A stretch of 64,000 nucleotides of DNA from JBKEDF01 sp047975325 (GTDB lineage: Bacteria; Pseudomonadota; Alphaproteobacteria; Rhodobacterales; Rhodobacteraceae), in NCBI GenBank assembly GCA_047975325.1, contig JBKEDF010000089.1, forward strand, positions 1 through 64,000, given 5' to 3'. Shown here piece after piece: positions 52,921 through 61,235 of the stretch (position 1 is its first letter; each line of letters begins with the position of its first letter). A program made the position numbers and the translations under genes. The notes under the pieces are model-generated. The model saw only the letters and a program-made list of their open reading frames with translations, did no database searches and was not told the DNA's origin.

Positions 52921-55038
52921 TTATGGCTTGCGCCCGATATCGCGCCGGCGTTTCACCTCCGCTATATCGATTTCCGCCTCAAGCGATGTCATCACCATAT
53001 GCAGATGTTCAACATCTCTCAGGTCAACATCGAGGCGGATCCTAAAAAAATCAGGTTTGCGATCAGTAAAATGCAGATCCGAGATATTGGCCTTCTGCTC
53101 CCCTATCAAGGTGCAGACCCTGCCCAATACGCCGGCATCATTTGAAATCGTCAATTCAAGTCCAACTGTGTGAACGGCGGCATGCCTGCCGGAATGCCAG
53201 TTCAGATCAACCCAGCGACCGGGTTGATCCTCAAGTTCGGCCAGGGCCGGGCAGTCGATGGCATGCACCACAACCCCCTTGCCACGGTAGGTGATCCCGA
53301 TGATCCGTTCGCCCGGCAGGGGCTGGCAGCAAGGCCCGCGCTGATAGGTATGGCCAGGGCCAAGGCCGACAAATGGACGGCGGGAATCAACCTCTTCCCC
53401 TTCACGTTCGCCCAGTTCAGGGTAAAGCGTCTCCAACACCTTCCGGCCTGAAATCTCGGCGCTGCCAAGCTGGGCAAGCAGTTCCTTCTCATCCGCCATT
53501 CCCAGCATCTTTGCCGCAGTTCTCAAGGCCTTGTCAGTTGCCTTGCGACCGACATGTTCAAAGGCGGCACGGGCAAGTTCGCGGCCCAGACGGATGAAAC
53601 GGCCGCGATCCTCCTCCCTCAGTGAACGGCGGATTGCGGATTTCGCCCGCCCTGTCGCAACGATATCGACCCAGCTAGTCTGGGGGCTTTGCCCCTCGGC
53701 GGTGATGATCTCCACCGACTGTCCATTCTTCAGACGTGTCCAGAGCGGGACCCGGATCCCATCCACTTTTGCCGAAACCGTGGACTGCCCGATCCGCGTG
53801 TGAATCGCATAGGCAAAATCAAGCGGCGTCGCCCCGCGCGGAAGCTGGATCACATCGCCCTTGGGGGTGAAACAGAAAACCTGGTCATTATACATGTCCA
53901 GTTTCACATTTTCGAGAAAATCGTCATGGTCTTCCTCATCCAGCCGTTCCGACAGGCTTGCCACCCATCTTGCCGGATCGACCGCAAAGGGATTTTCCGC
54001 CCGGACCCCTTCGCGATAGGACCAATGCGCAGCAACACCCGCCTCGGCCACCTCATGCATCTGACGGGTCCGGATCTGCGCTTCCACCCGTTTGCCGTCA
54101 CGCCCCGAAACAGTGGTATGCAAGGACCGGTAACCGTTGGACTTCGGCTGGCTGATATAATCCTTGAACCGCCCCGGCACTGAACGCCAGCGCTGATGGA
54201 TCACTCCCAGCACACGATAGCAATCGGCAACATTGGTGGTGATAACGCGAAACCCATAGATATCGGACAGCCGGGAAAAGGTAAGGTTCTTTTCCTGCAT
54301 CTTGCGCCAGATCGAATAGGGCTTCTTGGCCCGGCCATAGACATCGGCCTCGATCCCCGCCTTGTCCAGTTCAAGGCGGATATCGGCGGTAATCTTGTAG
54401 ACCACATCCCCCGCCTCACGCTGCAGGGTGATGAAGCGGCGGATGATGGAATTGCGCGCCTCGGGATTGAGCACGCGGAAGGCGAGATCCTCAAGTTCCT
54501 CGCGCATCCATTGCATCCCCATCCGACCGGCAAGCGGGGCATAGATCTCCATCGTTTCCCGTGCCTTCTGGGCCTGCTTTTCGGCGCGCATGGATTTGAT
54601 CGTGCGCATGTTGTGCAAACGGTCGGCCAGCTTGACCAGGATCACCCGCAGATCCTTGGACATCGCAACGAAAAGCTTGCGGAAATTTTCCGCCTGCCTG
54701 GATTGCGTCGAAGAAAGTTCAAGATTGGTAAGCTTGGTGACACCATCCACCAGTTCTGCAACCTCCTCACCGAACAGGGAGGTGATCTCCGAATAGGTTG
54801 TCTTGGTATCCTCAATCGTATCATGCAGGAGTGCGGTAATGATCGAAGCATCACCAAGCCGCATTTCCGTCAGGATCGCGGCCACTGCGACAGGATGGGT
54901 GAAATAGGGTTCCCCGGAATGGCGGAACTGTCCCTCATGCATCCGGTGCCCGAAATCATAGGCTTTCCGGATCAGATCCGCATTGCTACCCGGATTGTAG
55001 TTGTGAACGAGGGCGATCAGGTCTTCGACGTCGATCAT
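52921..55038 (-). CDS. rsh: Bifunctional (p)ppGpp synthetase/hydrolase (Rsh)
   Basis: A 705-residue RelA/SpoT homologue that makes and degrades (p)ppGpp in the stringent response. The HD hydrolase domain (about 20-180) has an intact HDTIED at 72-77. The synthetase domain (about 230-350) has FKDYISQPKSNGYRSLHTTV. TGS (about 380-450, VFCFTPKGDVIQLPRGATPL) and C-terminal ACT (about 630-700) follow. Both activities look complete. It lies downstream of rpoZ on the same strand, as spoT does in many proteobacteria. It is the only such gene in the window. Confidence 0.96.
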   Translation of the reverse strand: MIDVEDLIALVHNYNPGSNADLIRKAYDFGHRMHEGQFRHSGEPYFTHPVAVAAILTEMRLGDASIITALLHDTIEDTKTTYSEITSLFGEEVAELVDGVTKLTNLELSSTQSRQAENFRKLFVAMSKDLRVILVKLADRLHNMRTIKSMRAEKQAQKARETMEIYAPLAGRMGMQWMREELEDLAFRVLNPEARNSIIRRFITLQREAGDVVYKITADIRLELDKAGIEADVYGRAKKPYSIWRKMQEKNLTFSRLSDIYGFRVITTNVADCYRVLGVIHQRWRSVPGRFKDYISQPKSNGYRSLHTTVSGRDGKRVEAQIRTRQMHEVAEAGVAAHWSYREGVRAENPFAVDPARWVASLSERLDEEDHDDFLENVKLDMYNDQVFCFTPKGDVIQLPRGATPLDFAYAIHTRIGQSTVSAKVDGIRVPLWTRLKNGQSVEIITAEGQSPQTSWVDIVATGRAKSAIRRSLREEDRGRFIRLGRELARAAFEHVGRKATDKALRTAAKMLGMADEKELLAQLGSAEISGRKVLETLYPELGEREGEEVDSRRPFVGLGPGHTYQRGPCCQPLPGERIIGITYRGKGVVVHAIDCPALAELEDQPGRWVDLNWHSGRHAAVHTVGLELTISNDAGVLGRVCTLIGEQKANISDLHFTDRKPDFFRIRLDVDLRDVEHLHMVMTSLEAEIDIAEVKRRRDIGRKP

Positions 55039-55068
55039 CCCTGTGTCTTTCCAACCTGTCCCCGGACC

Positions 55069-55422
55069 TTAGTTGCCGCCTTGCGCTTCCATAAGGGCAC
55101 GAAGGAGTTTTTCCTCGGACATATCATCCATTGCCGGGCGATCCACCTCCGCCCCCATCAGGAGGGCCATCTGATCTTCCTCGGGCTCATCCACCTCAAT
55201 CTGGGTCTGGTGGCTTTCGATCGTGCGTTCACGCAGATCGGCCGCAGTCTGGGTTTCATCGGCAATTTCGCGCAGCGCAACGACCGGGTTCTTGTCATTG
55301 TCGCGGTCAATCGTCAGCGGCGAACCGGACTGGATTTCCCGGGCGCGGTAGGATGCCAGCATGACAAGCTCGAACCGGTTCGGCACCTTGTCAACGCAAT
55401 CTTCGACCGTAACGCGGGCCAT
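55069..55422 (-). CDS. rpoZ: RNA polymerase omega subunit
   Basis: A 117-residue subunit that helps assemble the beta-prime chain and contributes to the ppGpp site. MARVTVEDCVDKVPNRFELVMLASYRAREI and ETQTAADLRERTIESHQTQI are close to the family pattern. The acidic C-terminal tail (VDEPEEDQMALLMG) is typical of alphaproteobacteria. A promoter with a 17-base spacer is at 55459-55487. Rsh follows after 30 bases and is probably cotranscribed. Confidence 0.95.
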   Translation of the reverse strand: MARVTVEDCVDKVPNRFELVMLASYRAREIQSGSPLTIDRDNDKNPVVALREIADETQTAADLRERTIESHQTQIEVDEPEEDQMALLMGAEVDRPAMDDMSEEKLLRALMEAQGGN

Positions 55423-55458
55423 GGGAATACCTTTCTGCTTGGAGAGCGAGGAAAGGCC

Positions 55459-55487
55459 TGTTTAAGCGGAAGCAAAAGGCTTGACAA
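55459..55487 (-). promoter_or_regulatory. Predicted rpoZ promoter
   Basis: On the minus strand, TTGTCA (55487-55482), a 17-base spacer and TAAACA (55464-55459) make a good sigma-70-type promoter. It is 37 bases upstream of the rpoZ ATG. Confidence 0.6.
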
Positions 55488-55609
55488 GCGCAGATCACGC
55501 CTTGTTCCACAATAAAACCGATCAAATTCGGGCGGATCACGAAATTGCGTACCCTGCCACCCGCCCTGCGGGAAGAAAATGACGGGGCTTACGCGTCAAG
55601 GCTGTGATT

Positions 55610-56218
55610 CTACGTCATTGGCGGATCGGTTGAAAGCGGGCGGATTGCGGCCCGGTCAGCCTCGGGCAGGGCCGCCAGCATCTGCGCCACGCTCCGCCCC
55701 GTCCGCGGATGGCGCCAATCCGGCGCGATTTCGGCAAAGGGCACCAGAACAAAGGCGCGCTCCTCCAGGCGTGGATGTGGCAGGATCAGGCGATCAGGGG
55801 CTTGACGGCCCCTTTCCTGCGGAGGCAGAAGGCGCAAGCGGTCCTGGGTTTCGGGATCGGGCAATACGGATTGTCCCCGCGCAAGCAGATCCAGATCCAG
55901 GCTTCGTGCGCCCCAGCGGGTATCGCGACTGCGCCCGAATTTCGCTTCGATCCGGTGCAGAATATCCAGGATTTCCGGTGATTCGATTTCCAACGGGACC
56001 GAAAACGCGGCTACGGCGTTCACATATTCGGGACCGGCACCGGGCGGAAAACATGGGGTGCGGAAAAACCTGCTACAGCCCAAAAGGGAAAAACCTTCAA
56101 AAACAATATGTAGTAGCGCCTTCTTTAACGTATAAGCGGGTTCCCGCCGTCCACGCCTTGTTTCAATTGGCAGATTCGCGCCTAGCGCAACAAAAATTCG
56201 CCCCACTCCATTCATCAT
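55610..56218 (-). CDS. folK: 2-amino-4-hydroxy-6-hydroxymethyldihydropteridine pyrophosphokinase
   Basis: A 202-residue folate-pathway enzyme transferring pyrophosphate from ATP to the pterin. VGRIFVALGANLPIETRRG starts the fold, and RDTRWGARSLDLDLLARGQ is the HPPK signature. LILPHPRLEERAFVLVPFAEIAPDW is the conserved C-terminal part. A second ATG follows the first, so the start may be one codon later. It is divergent from the NYN-domain gene. Confidence 0.93.
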   Translation of the reverse strand: MMNGVGRIFVALGANLPIETRRGRREPAYTLKKALLHIVFEGFSLLGCSRFFRTPCFPPGAGPEYVNAVAAFSVPLEIESPEILDILHRIEAKFGRSRDTRWGARSLDLDLLARGQSVLPDPETQDRLRLLPPQERGRQAPDRLILPHPRLEERAFVLVPFAEIAPDWRHPRTGRSVAQMLAALPEADRAAIRPLSTDPPMT

Positions 56219-56365
56219 ATGGGCTATTCTTCCGTATAAGGGCGGTTGAAGGGCAAACCTTCGCCCAATAGTTAGTATTTTAGTTTGTTAACGAGCACTG
56301 ATGTTAAGCTACCATGAAGTTCTTGCCATGGGTTCCATTTACGAAAGTTTATGAGGGGACAAATT

Positions 56366-56944
56366 ATGTTTTACAAGGATGAGCGCCTCGCGCTGTTCAT
56401 CGACGGCTCAAATCTCTATGCCGCCGCCAAGGCCCTTGGTTTCGACATCGACTACAAGCTGTTGCGACATGAATTTCTGCGGCGCGGAAAACTGCTTCGG
56501 GCATTCTATTATACCGCGCTTCTGGAAAATGACGACTATTCGCCGATACGGCCGCTTGTCGATTGGCTTCACTATAACGGCTATTCCATGGTGACCAAAG
56601 CTGCCAAGGAATATACTGACAGTCAGGGCCGCAGGAAGGTCAAGGGCAACATGGATATCGAACTGACCGTCGATGCCATGGAACTGGCGGATCGCATGGA
56701 TCATGCAGTGCTCTTTTCCGGTGATGGCGATTTCCGGCCCCTGGTTGAAAGCCTGCAACGGCAGGGGGTTCGCGTTTCGGTCGTCTCGACCATTCGCAGC
56801 CAGCCGCCGATGATTGCCGATGAATTGCGCCGTCAGGCCGATAACTTCATCGAACTGGATGATCTGCGCGAAGTGATTGGCCGCCCGCCACGGGAGCCGC
56901 GCTTCGAGGTTGAGGAAACCGAAGAAACGGTCGACGCAAAATAA
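56366..56944 (+). CDS. NYN domain (LabA/DUF88 type) protein
   Basis: A 192-residue soluble protein with a PIN-like ribonuclease fold. RLALFIDGSNLYAAAKAL holds the first conserved aspartate, with KGNMDIELTVDAMELAD and AVLFSGDGDFRPLVESLQRQG carrying the other acidic residues. All metal-binding aspartates seem present, so RNase activity is plausible. GAGGGGAC is the ribosome binding site at 56366. It is followed by a strong terminator (56967-56998). The relatives are called LabA or NYN-domain proteins, with poorly known substrates. Confidence 0.9.
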   Translation: MFYKDERLALFIDGSNLYAAAKALGFDIDYKLLRHEFLRRGKLLRAFYYTALLENDDYSPIRPLVDWLHYNGYSMVTKAAKEYTDSQGRRKVKGNMDIELTVDAMELADRMDHAVLFSGDGDFRPLVESLQRQGVRVSVVSTIRSQPPMIADELRRQADNFIELDDLREVIGRPPREPRFEVEETEETVDAK

Positions 56945-56966
56945 GCCGTATCCGGTTCAGGAAAAT

Positions 56967-56998
56967 AAGGGCGCGGGCCACAGGCCACGCGCCCTTTT
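56967..56998 (+). terminator. Rho-independent terminator after the NYN-domain gene
   Basis: AAGGGCGCG (56967-56975) pairs with CGCGCCCTT (56988-56996), with an inner GGCC-ACA-GGCC stem, and is followed by TTTTCT. It lies 22 bases after the stop codon. Confidence 0.85.
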
Positions 56999-57037
56999 CT
57001 ATAACACATTACGTTTGAATATGGACAAAGAACCGCC

Positions 57038-57469
57038 ATGATCGCAGCCCTTGGCGGAATGTTCGCACTTGCCTTCATCGCGGCCACCCTGTTGCCCGCA
57101 CAATCAGAGCTTCTTTTCCTTTATTTGCTGACCACGAAAGGGATCCCCTGGCTACCGCTTCTGATTGCCGCCAGTGCGGGAAACACGTTGGGTTCCGTAG
57201 TCAATTACGCCCTTGGCACCTATGTGACACGGTTCAGCGATCGGCGCTGGTTCCCGGCAACACCGGCGCAAATGGCCCGTGCGGAAGCTTTGTTCAACCG
57301 CTGGGGGATATGGTTGCTACTGCTCAGCTGGGCACCGCTTGGCGATGCCGTCACCGTTGTCGCGGGTATCCTGCGGGTACCGTTCTGGATCTTCCTTTCC
57401 CTGGTCGCGCTGGCCAAGACCGGACGATATACCGTGCTGATGCTTGCGGCCTGGGGGATCTGGGCATGA
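57038..57469 (+). CDS. YqaA family membrane protein (DedA-like)
   Basis: A 143-residue inner-membrane protein of the YqaA/DedA (SNARE-associated, VTT) superfamily. MFALAFIAATLLPAQSELLF and ASAGNTLGSVVNYALGTYV carry the family pattern, with conserved FNRWGIWLLLLSWAPLGDAVTVVAG. Four hydrophobic segments. Relatives are linked to lipid scrambling or membrane homeostasis. A tiny open reading frame MDKEPP ends in ATGA overlapping this start (57021-57041); its significance is unclear. Confidence 0.87.
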   Translation: MIAALGGMFALAFIAATLLPAQSELLFLYLLTTKGIPWLPLLIAASAGNTLGSVVNYALGTYVTRFSDRRWFPATPAQMARAEALFNRWGIWLLLLSWAPLGDAVTVVAGILRVPFWIFLSLVALAKTGRYTVLMLAAWGIWA

Positions 57470-57490
57470 GGGTCAAATTAAATGGCGCCC

Positions 57491-58387
57491 TCAACGCGGT
57501 GCGACCTGCCGCACCTTGCCCTGCTCGGTGGCGCGATTTCGCAAAAGCGTGAAAATTCCCGCCGCGATAACAATCGCACCGCCAATCACGACATTGCTGC
57601 GCAATTCCTCATCGTAGATCACGATACCGATAACCGCGATGAAGAAGATCTGAAGATAGGCAAAAGGCTGCACCGCCGAGGCCTCTGCCACATCATAACA
57701 GCGGATCAGCAGATATTGACCCAGCAGCGCAAGCCCGGAATAGAGCCCCAGCATCAGCCAGTCGAACAGGGGCATGGCCTCCCAGTTCGGCAGGCCAATC
57801 ACGGTTATAACCACCGCCCCCAGCACCCCCAGCCAGAAAAAGGATACAAAGGCACTTTCATCCCGCGTGGCAAGACGCGTCAGCAGCGAATAAATGGCAA
57901 AGAGGAAGGCGGAGATCAGCGGCAGGAAGGAATCGAGCGAGAAAACCCCGCCAGTCGGCGAAAGGATGATCAGCACCCCGACCATACCGATAAAAATGGC
58001 AAGCCACCGCCGCCAGCCGACCTTTTCCCCCAGGACCGGCACGGCAAGCCCCGCAATCAACAGGGGGCAAACCGCAAAAACGGCATGGGAATTGATCAAC
58101 CCAATCCGGGTAAAGGCCAGCACGATGACACAGATTTCCGCCACCAGAAGTACGGAACGGATCAGGTGCAACCAGGGATGCCGCGTGCGGATTGCCGCGC
58201 GGAACCCCTCCTTCCGCATCATCGCCAGGATGAGCACGAAGCCAAGGAAAAACCAGTAGCGGACCATGATGATCATATAGACGGAATAGTCGAAGCCAAG
58301 ATAGCGCGCGAAACCATCCTGCACCGCAAAGGTAAAAACAGTGGCGATCATCAGCCAGATGCCAAGGGGGGTATTCTGCGTGGTCAT
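57491..58387 (-). CDS. DMT family transporter (EamA)
   Basis: A 298-residue inner-membrane protein with ten hydrophobic segments in two EamA repeats, for example LGIWLMIATVFTFAVQDGFA in the first and LLISAFLFAIYSLLTRLATR in the second. Drug/metabolite transporters of this type export amino acids or small metabolites; the substrate is unknown. It overlaps mnmD by four bases on the same strand (ATGA), so the two are coupled. It is convergent with the YqaA gene. Confidence 0.86.
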   Translation of the reverse strand: MTTQNTPLGIWLMIATVFTFAVQDGFARYLGFDYSVYMIIMVRYWFFLGFVLILAMMRKEGFRAAIRTRHPWLHLIRSVLLVAEICVIVLAFTRIGLINSHAVFAVCPLLIAGLAVPVLGEKVGWRRWLAIFIGMVGVLIILSPTGGVFSLDSFLPLISAFLFAIYSLLTRLATRDESAFVSFFWLGVLGAVVITVIGLPNWEAMPLFDWLMLGLYSGLALLGQYLLIRCYDVAEASAVQPFAYLQIFFIAVIGIVIYDEELRSNVVIGGAIVIAAGIFTLLRNRATEQGKVRQVAPR

Positions 58388-59064
58388 CGGATCAACTTTC
58401 CTGTGGTCATATGGCGCTTACGACCATGGCCCGGTTTCCGCTCTACCTGAAAACCGGCGGCCTGCAAGCCCCGCCGGACATGACCGGCGGCGCTATAGGT
58501 CGCGCAGGTGCCATCCGGCGCGGTATGGCGGGCCACTTCCGACATCATTTCGGCGGACCAGAGTTCAGGATTGCGTGCGGGTGAAAAACCGTCGAGATAC
58601 CAGGCATCGGCACGGCCTTTCCAGCGGGGCAGGGTTTCGCGCGCGTCCCCTTCAATCACCTCGACCTGCATCGCACCAAGGGCAAAGCTGCGCCGCCCTG
58701 CCGCCCAATGATCCAGGAAAGGCGCCGCAATCGCGATGACCTCCGGGAAAGCAGACAGGGCGCGGGCCATGTCTTCCACCCCCAGCGGGAAGGCCTCGAA
58801 AGAAGTGAAGCGCATGGCCACATCCCGGCTGCAGATCAGTGTCGCCAGCATGTTGAGCCCGGTTCCGAACCCCAGTTCGGCAACCTGAAAACCCGGCCAC
58901 AGCCGCATGGGCAGGCCATTTCCGGCCAGAAACACATGGCGGGTTTCGGCCAGCCCGTCGACAAGGCTGAAATAGGGATCCTCAAACCGGGTGGAAACGG
59001 GAACAGCCCCGTCTTTCCAGTCGATCCCGGCCCTTTCGGGCATGCTCTGGCCGGTGTCTGCCAT
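58384..59064 (-). CDS. mnmD: tRNA 5-methylaminomethyl-2-thiouridine methyltransferase, MnmD type
   Basis: A 226-residue SAM-dependent methyltransferase corresponding to the MnmC1 half of E. coli MnmC, which makes mnm5s2U at wobble position 34. VAELGFGTGLNMLATLICSR is the SAM-binding motif. FEAFPLGVEDMARALSAFPE and DAWYLDGFSPARNPELWSAEM are family motifs. The ATG at 59064 (MADTGQSM) is preferred over an upstream in-frame one. The complementary MnmC2-like flavoprotein is divergent, 48 bases away. Confidence 0.92.
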   Translation of the reverse strand: MADTGQSMPERAGIDWKDGAVPVSTRFEDPYFSLVDGLAETRHVFLAGNGLPMRLWPGFQVAELGFGTGLNMLATLICSRDVAMRFTSFEAFPLGVEDMARALSAFPEVIAIAAPFLDHWAAGRRSFALGAMQVEVIEGDARETLPRWKGRADAWYLDGFSPARNPELWSAEMMSEVARHTAPDGTCATYSAAGHVRRGLQAAGFQVERKPGHGRKRHMTTGKLIR

Positions 59065-59112
59065 TTCGCTTAAACCTCTTGTTGCAAAAACTAGGATCAC
59101 ACGGGGTAGAAA

Positions 59113-60147
59113 ATGGCAACGCCGGATCTGACAGTGCATGGTGCAGGAATTATCGGGCTATCCACGGCCTGGGCGGCAACGCGGCGCGGTGCGCGGGTGC
59201 GCGTGCTGGATCCGGGCGGTCCCGGCGCAGGGGCAAGCGGCGGGCTTGTTGGCGCTCTGGCCCCACATGTTCCGGAAAACTGGAATGAAAAGAAGGCTTT
59301 CCAGCTTGACAGCCTGATTATGGCTGAAGCCTGGTGGCGGGATGTTGCCAAGGCGGGAGGAAGGGATCCCGGCTATGCCCGGACGGGACGTTTGCAACCA
59401 CTTGCCGATACCGCAGCACTGGATCTGGCCCGCGCGCGCGAAACCACTGCGCAAACGCTTTGGCAGGGTCGCGCGACATGGCAGGTGGTCCGCAGGGCCG
59501 GCACCGGGTGGGAACCCCCTTCCCCCGGCGGCTGGCTGATCCATGATACGCTATCGGCCCGGATCCATCCCCGTCAGGCCCTTGTCGCATTGATCGCGGC
59601 CCTGAAGGCAAACGGGGTGGAAATCGCCCGCGAGGGCCGTGCCAAAGGTATCCAGGTCTGGGCCACCGGGGTTCCGGGCCTCACGGCACTATGCAACGCA
59701 AATGGGCGCCCTGCGGGAAAAGGGGTGAAAGGTCAGGCCGCCATCTTGCGTTTCGAGGCACGGGACCTGCCACAGCTTTTCCTGAACGGGTTGCATATCA
59801 TACCGCATGATGATGGCACGGTCGCGATCGGCTCAACCTCGGAAAACCACTGGGAAACCGAAGCGGTGGACGCACAGCTTGAAACCTTGATTGCGCGGGC
59901 ACGCCAGGCCCTGCCCTGCCTCACGGAGGCAAAGGTGATCGAACGCTGGGCCGGTTTGCGCCCTCGTGCGCGCAGCCGCGCGCCGATCCTTGGCGCCTGG
60001 CCCGAACGCCCTGGTCATTTCATCGCCAATGGTGGTTTCAAGATCGGTTTCGGCATGGCCCCGAAAATGGCCGAAACGCTTGTCGATCTGATCCTTGAGG
60101 GAAAGGACGGCATTCCCGACAGCTTCCGCCCGGAGGCGAATCTCTGA
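59113..60147 (+). CDS. FAD-dependent oxidoreductase, DAAO/MnmC2-like
   Basis: A 344-residue flavoprotein. The GxGxxG motif is LTVHGAGIIGLSTAWAATRRGA. The DAAO-type substrate domain runs to the C-terminus and includes GNGLHIIPHDDGTVAIGSTSE-like and RWAGLRPRARSRAPILGAWP. The opposite strand encodes MnmD, so this protein may be the separate MnmC2-type oxidase. It could also be a glycine/D-amino-acid oxidase of unrelated function. No membrane segments. The start is 12 bases after GGGGTAG. Confidence 0.82.
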   Translation: MATPDLTVHGAGIIGLSTAWAATRRGARVRVLDPGGPGAGASGGLVGALAPHVPENWNEKKAFQLDSLIMAEAWWRDVAKAGGRDPGYARTGRLQPLADTAALDLARARETTAQTLWQGRATWQVVRRAGTGWEPPSPGGWLIHDTLSARIHPRQALVALIAALKANGVEIAREGRAKGIQVWATGVPGLTALCNANGRPAGKGVKGQAAILRFEARDLPQLFLNGLHIIPHDDGTVAIGSTSENHWETEAVDAQLETLIARARQALPCLTEAKVIERWAGLRPRARSRAPILGAWPERPGHFIANGGFKIGFGMAPKMAETLVDLILEGKDGIPDSFRPEANL

Positions 60148-60204
60148 TCGATTTCGCCGATATTCAACCCACGGCCGGGCCTCACACCCCGACAGCGTGA
60201 AGGT

Positions 60205-61080
60205 TCAGTTCAGAAGCCCCGCGTGGCGCATTGCGGCATCGATAAGGGTCCTGGTTCCTTCTGTCACGTCAACCAGAGGCAGGCGCACATCCGGTTTGCA
60301 AAGCCCCAGGCGGGACATGGCATATTTTGCCCCCGCCAACCCCGGTTCGATGAAGATTGCATCGTGCAATGGCATCAGGCGGTCCTGATATTCCAGCGCT
60401 CTGGCGTAATCCCCCGACAGCGTCGCGGCCTGGAATTCGGCACAAAGCCGCGGGGCGACATTCGCCGTCACGGAAATGCACCCCACCCCACCATGGGCAT
60501 TGAAACCAAGCGCCGTCGCATCTTCACCCGAAATCTGCAGGAAATCCGGCCCGCAGGTGATCCGCTGCTGGCTGACACGTTCCAGTTTGCCAGTGGCGTC
60601 CTTCACCCCGACAATCCGGGGCAGCCGGGCCAGTTCCCCCATGGTTTCGGGGGTCATGTCGATCACTGAACGACCGGGAATATTGTAGATGATGATTGGC
60701 AGCGCACAACATTCATGCAGCGCCCTGTAATGCGCAATCAGGCCTTCCTGCGTGGGCTTGTTGTAATAGGGCGTCACCACCAGCGCGGCACTGGCGCCAA
60801 CCCTTTCGGCATGCTGAATAAGGCGGATCCCTTCGGCCGTATTGTTGGACCCCGCGCCGGCAATGACCGGCACCCGGCCCGCAGCGGCCTTGACCACTTC
60901 CTCAACCACCGTTTCATGTTCTTCATGGCTCAGCGTCGGGCTTTCACCGGTGGTTCCCACCGGAACCAGCGCGGTACTGCCCTCGGCAATATGCCAATCG
61001 ACCAGTTTCTTCAGCGTCACCAGATCCAGTTCACCGTCCTTGAACGGCGTGACCAGGGCAGGCATGGACCCTCTGAACAT
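60205..61080 (-). CDS. dapA: 4-hydroxy-tetrahydrodipicolinate synthase
   Basis: A 291-residue aldolase of the lysine/diaminopimelate pathway condensing pyruvate with aspartate semialdehyde. MFRGSMPALVTPFKDGELDL, VPVGTTGESPTLSHEEHE, PIIIYNIPGRSVIDMTPE (catalytic tyrosine) and PRIVGVKDATGKLERV (Schiff-base lysine) are all present. The strong ribosome binding site GGAGGAG precedes the ATG. A perfect 7-bp hairpin lies in its leader (61108-61127). Confidence 0.96.
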   Translation of the reverse strand: MFRGSMPALVTPFKDGELDLVTLKKLVDWHIAEGSTALVPVGTTGESPTLSHEEHETVVEEVVKAAAGRVPVIAGAGSNNTAEGIRLIQHAERVGASAALVVTPYYNKPTQEGLIAHYRALHECCALPIIIYNIPGRSVIDMTPETMGELARLPRIVGVKDATGKLERVSQQRITCGPDFLQISGEDATALGFNAHGGVGCISVTANVAPRLCAEFQAATLSGDYARALEYQDRLMPLHDAIFIEPGLAGAKYAMSRLGLCKPDVRLPLVDVTEGTRTLIDAAMRHAGLLN

Positions 61081-61107
61081 GGCACGCTCCTCCTTTTTTG
61101 CATGGGT

Positions 61108-61127
61108 GGCGACTGCGGTGAGTCGCC
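61108..61127 (-). other. Hairpin in the dapA leader
   Basis: AGTCGCC/GGCGACT form a perfect 7-bp stem with a 6-base loop at 61108-61127. It is 28 to 47 bases upstream of the dapA ATG and 13 bases from its ribosome binding site. It could tune translation or stabilise the mRNA; no alternative fold that sequesters the site is visible. Confidence 0.35.
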
Positions 61128-61235
61128 CTTCGGCACTTCCCCGCCTTCCTAACCTCCGGCGGCAGGCTTGCCAAGCCGGGCGGATGGCAGGGATGTGAGT
61201 TGCGACATCTCAATGCTGGTGGCAGGTTGCGCGCC

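Noticed and set aside
56230..56345. TTAAC-like repeats upstream of the NYN gene, as possible CtrA sites
   Set aside because: The spacing between the TTAA elements (12 bases) does not fit the CtrA consensus of 7.
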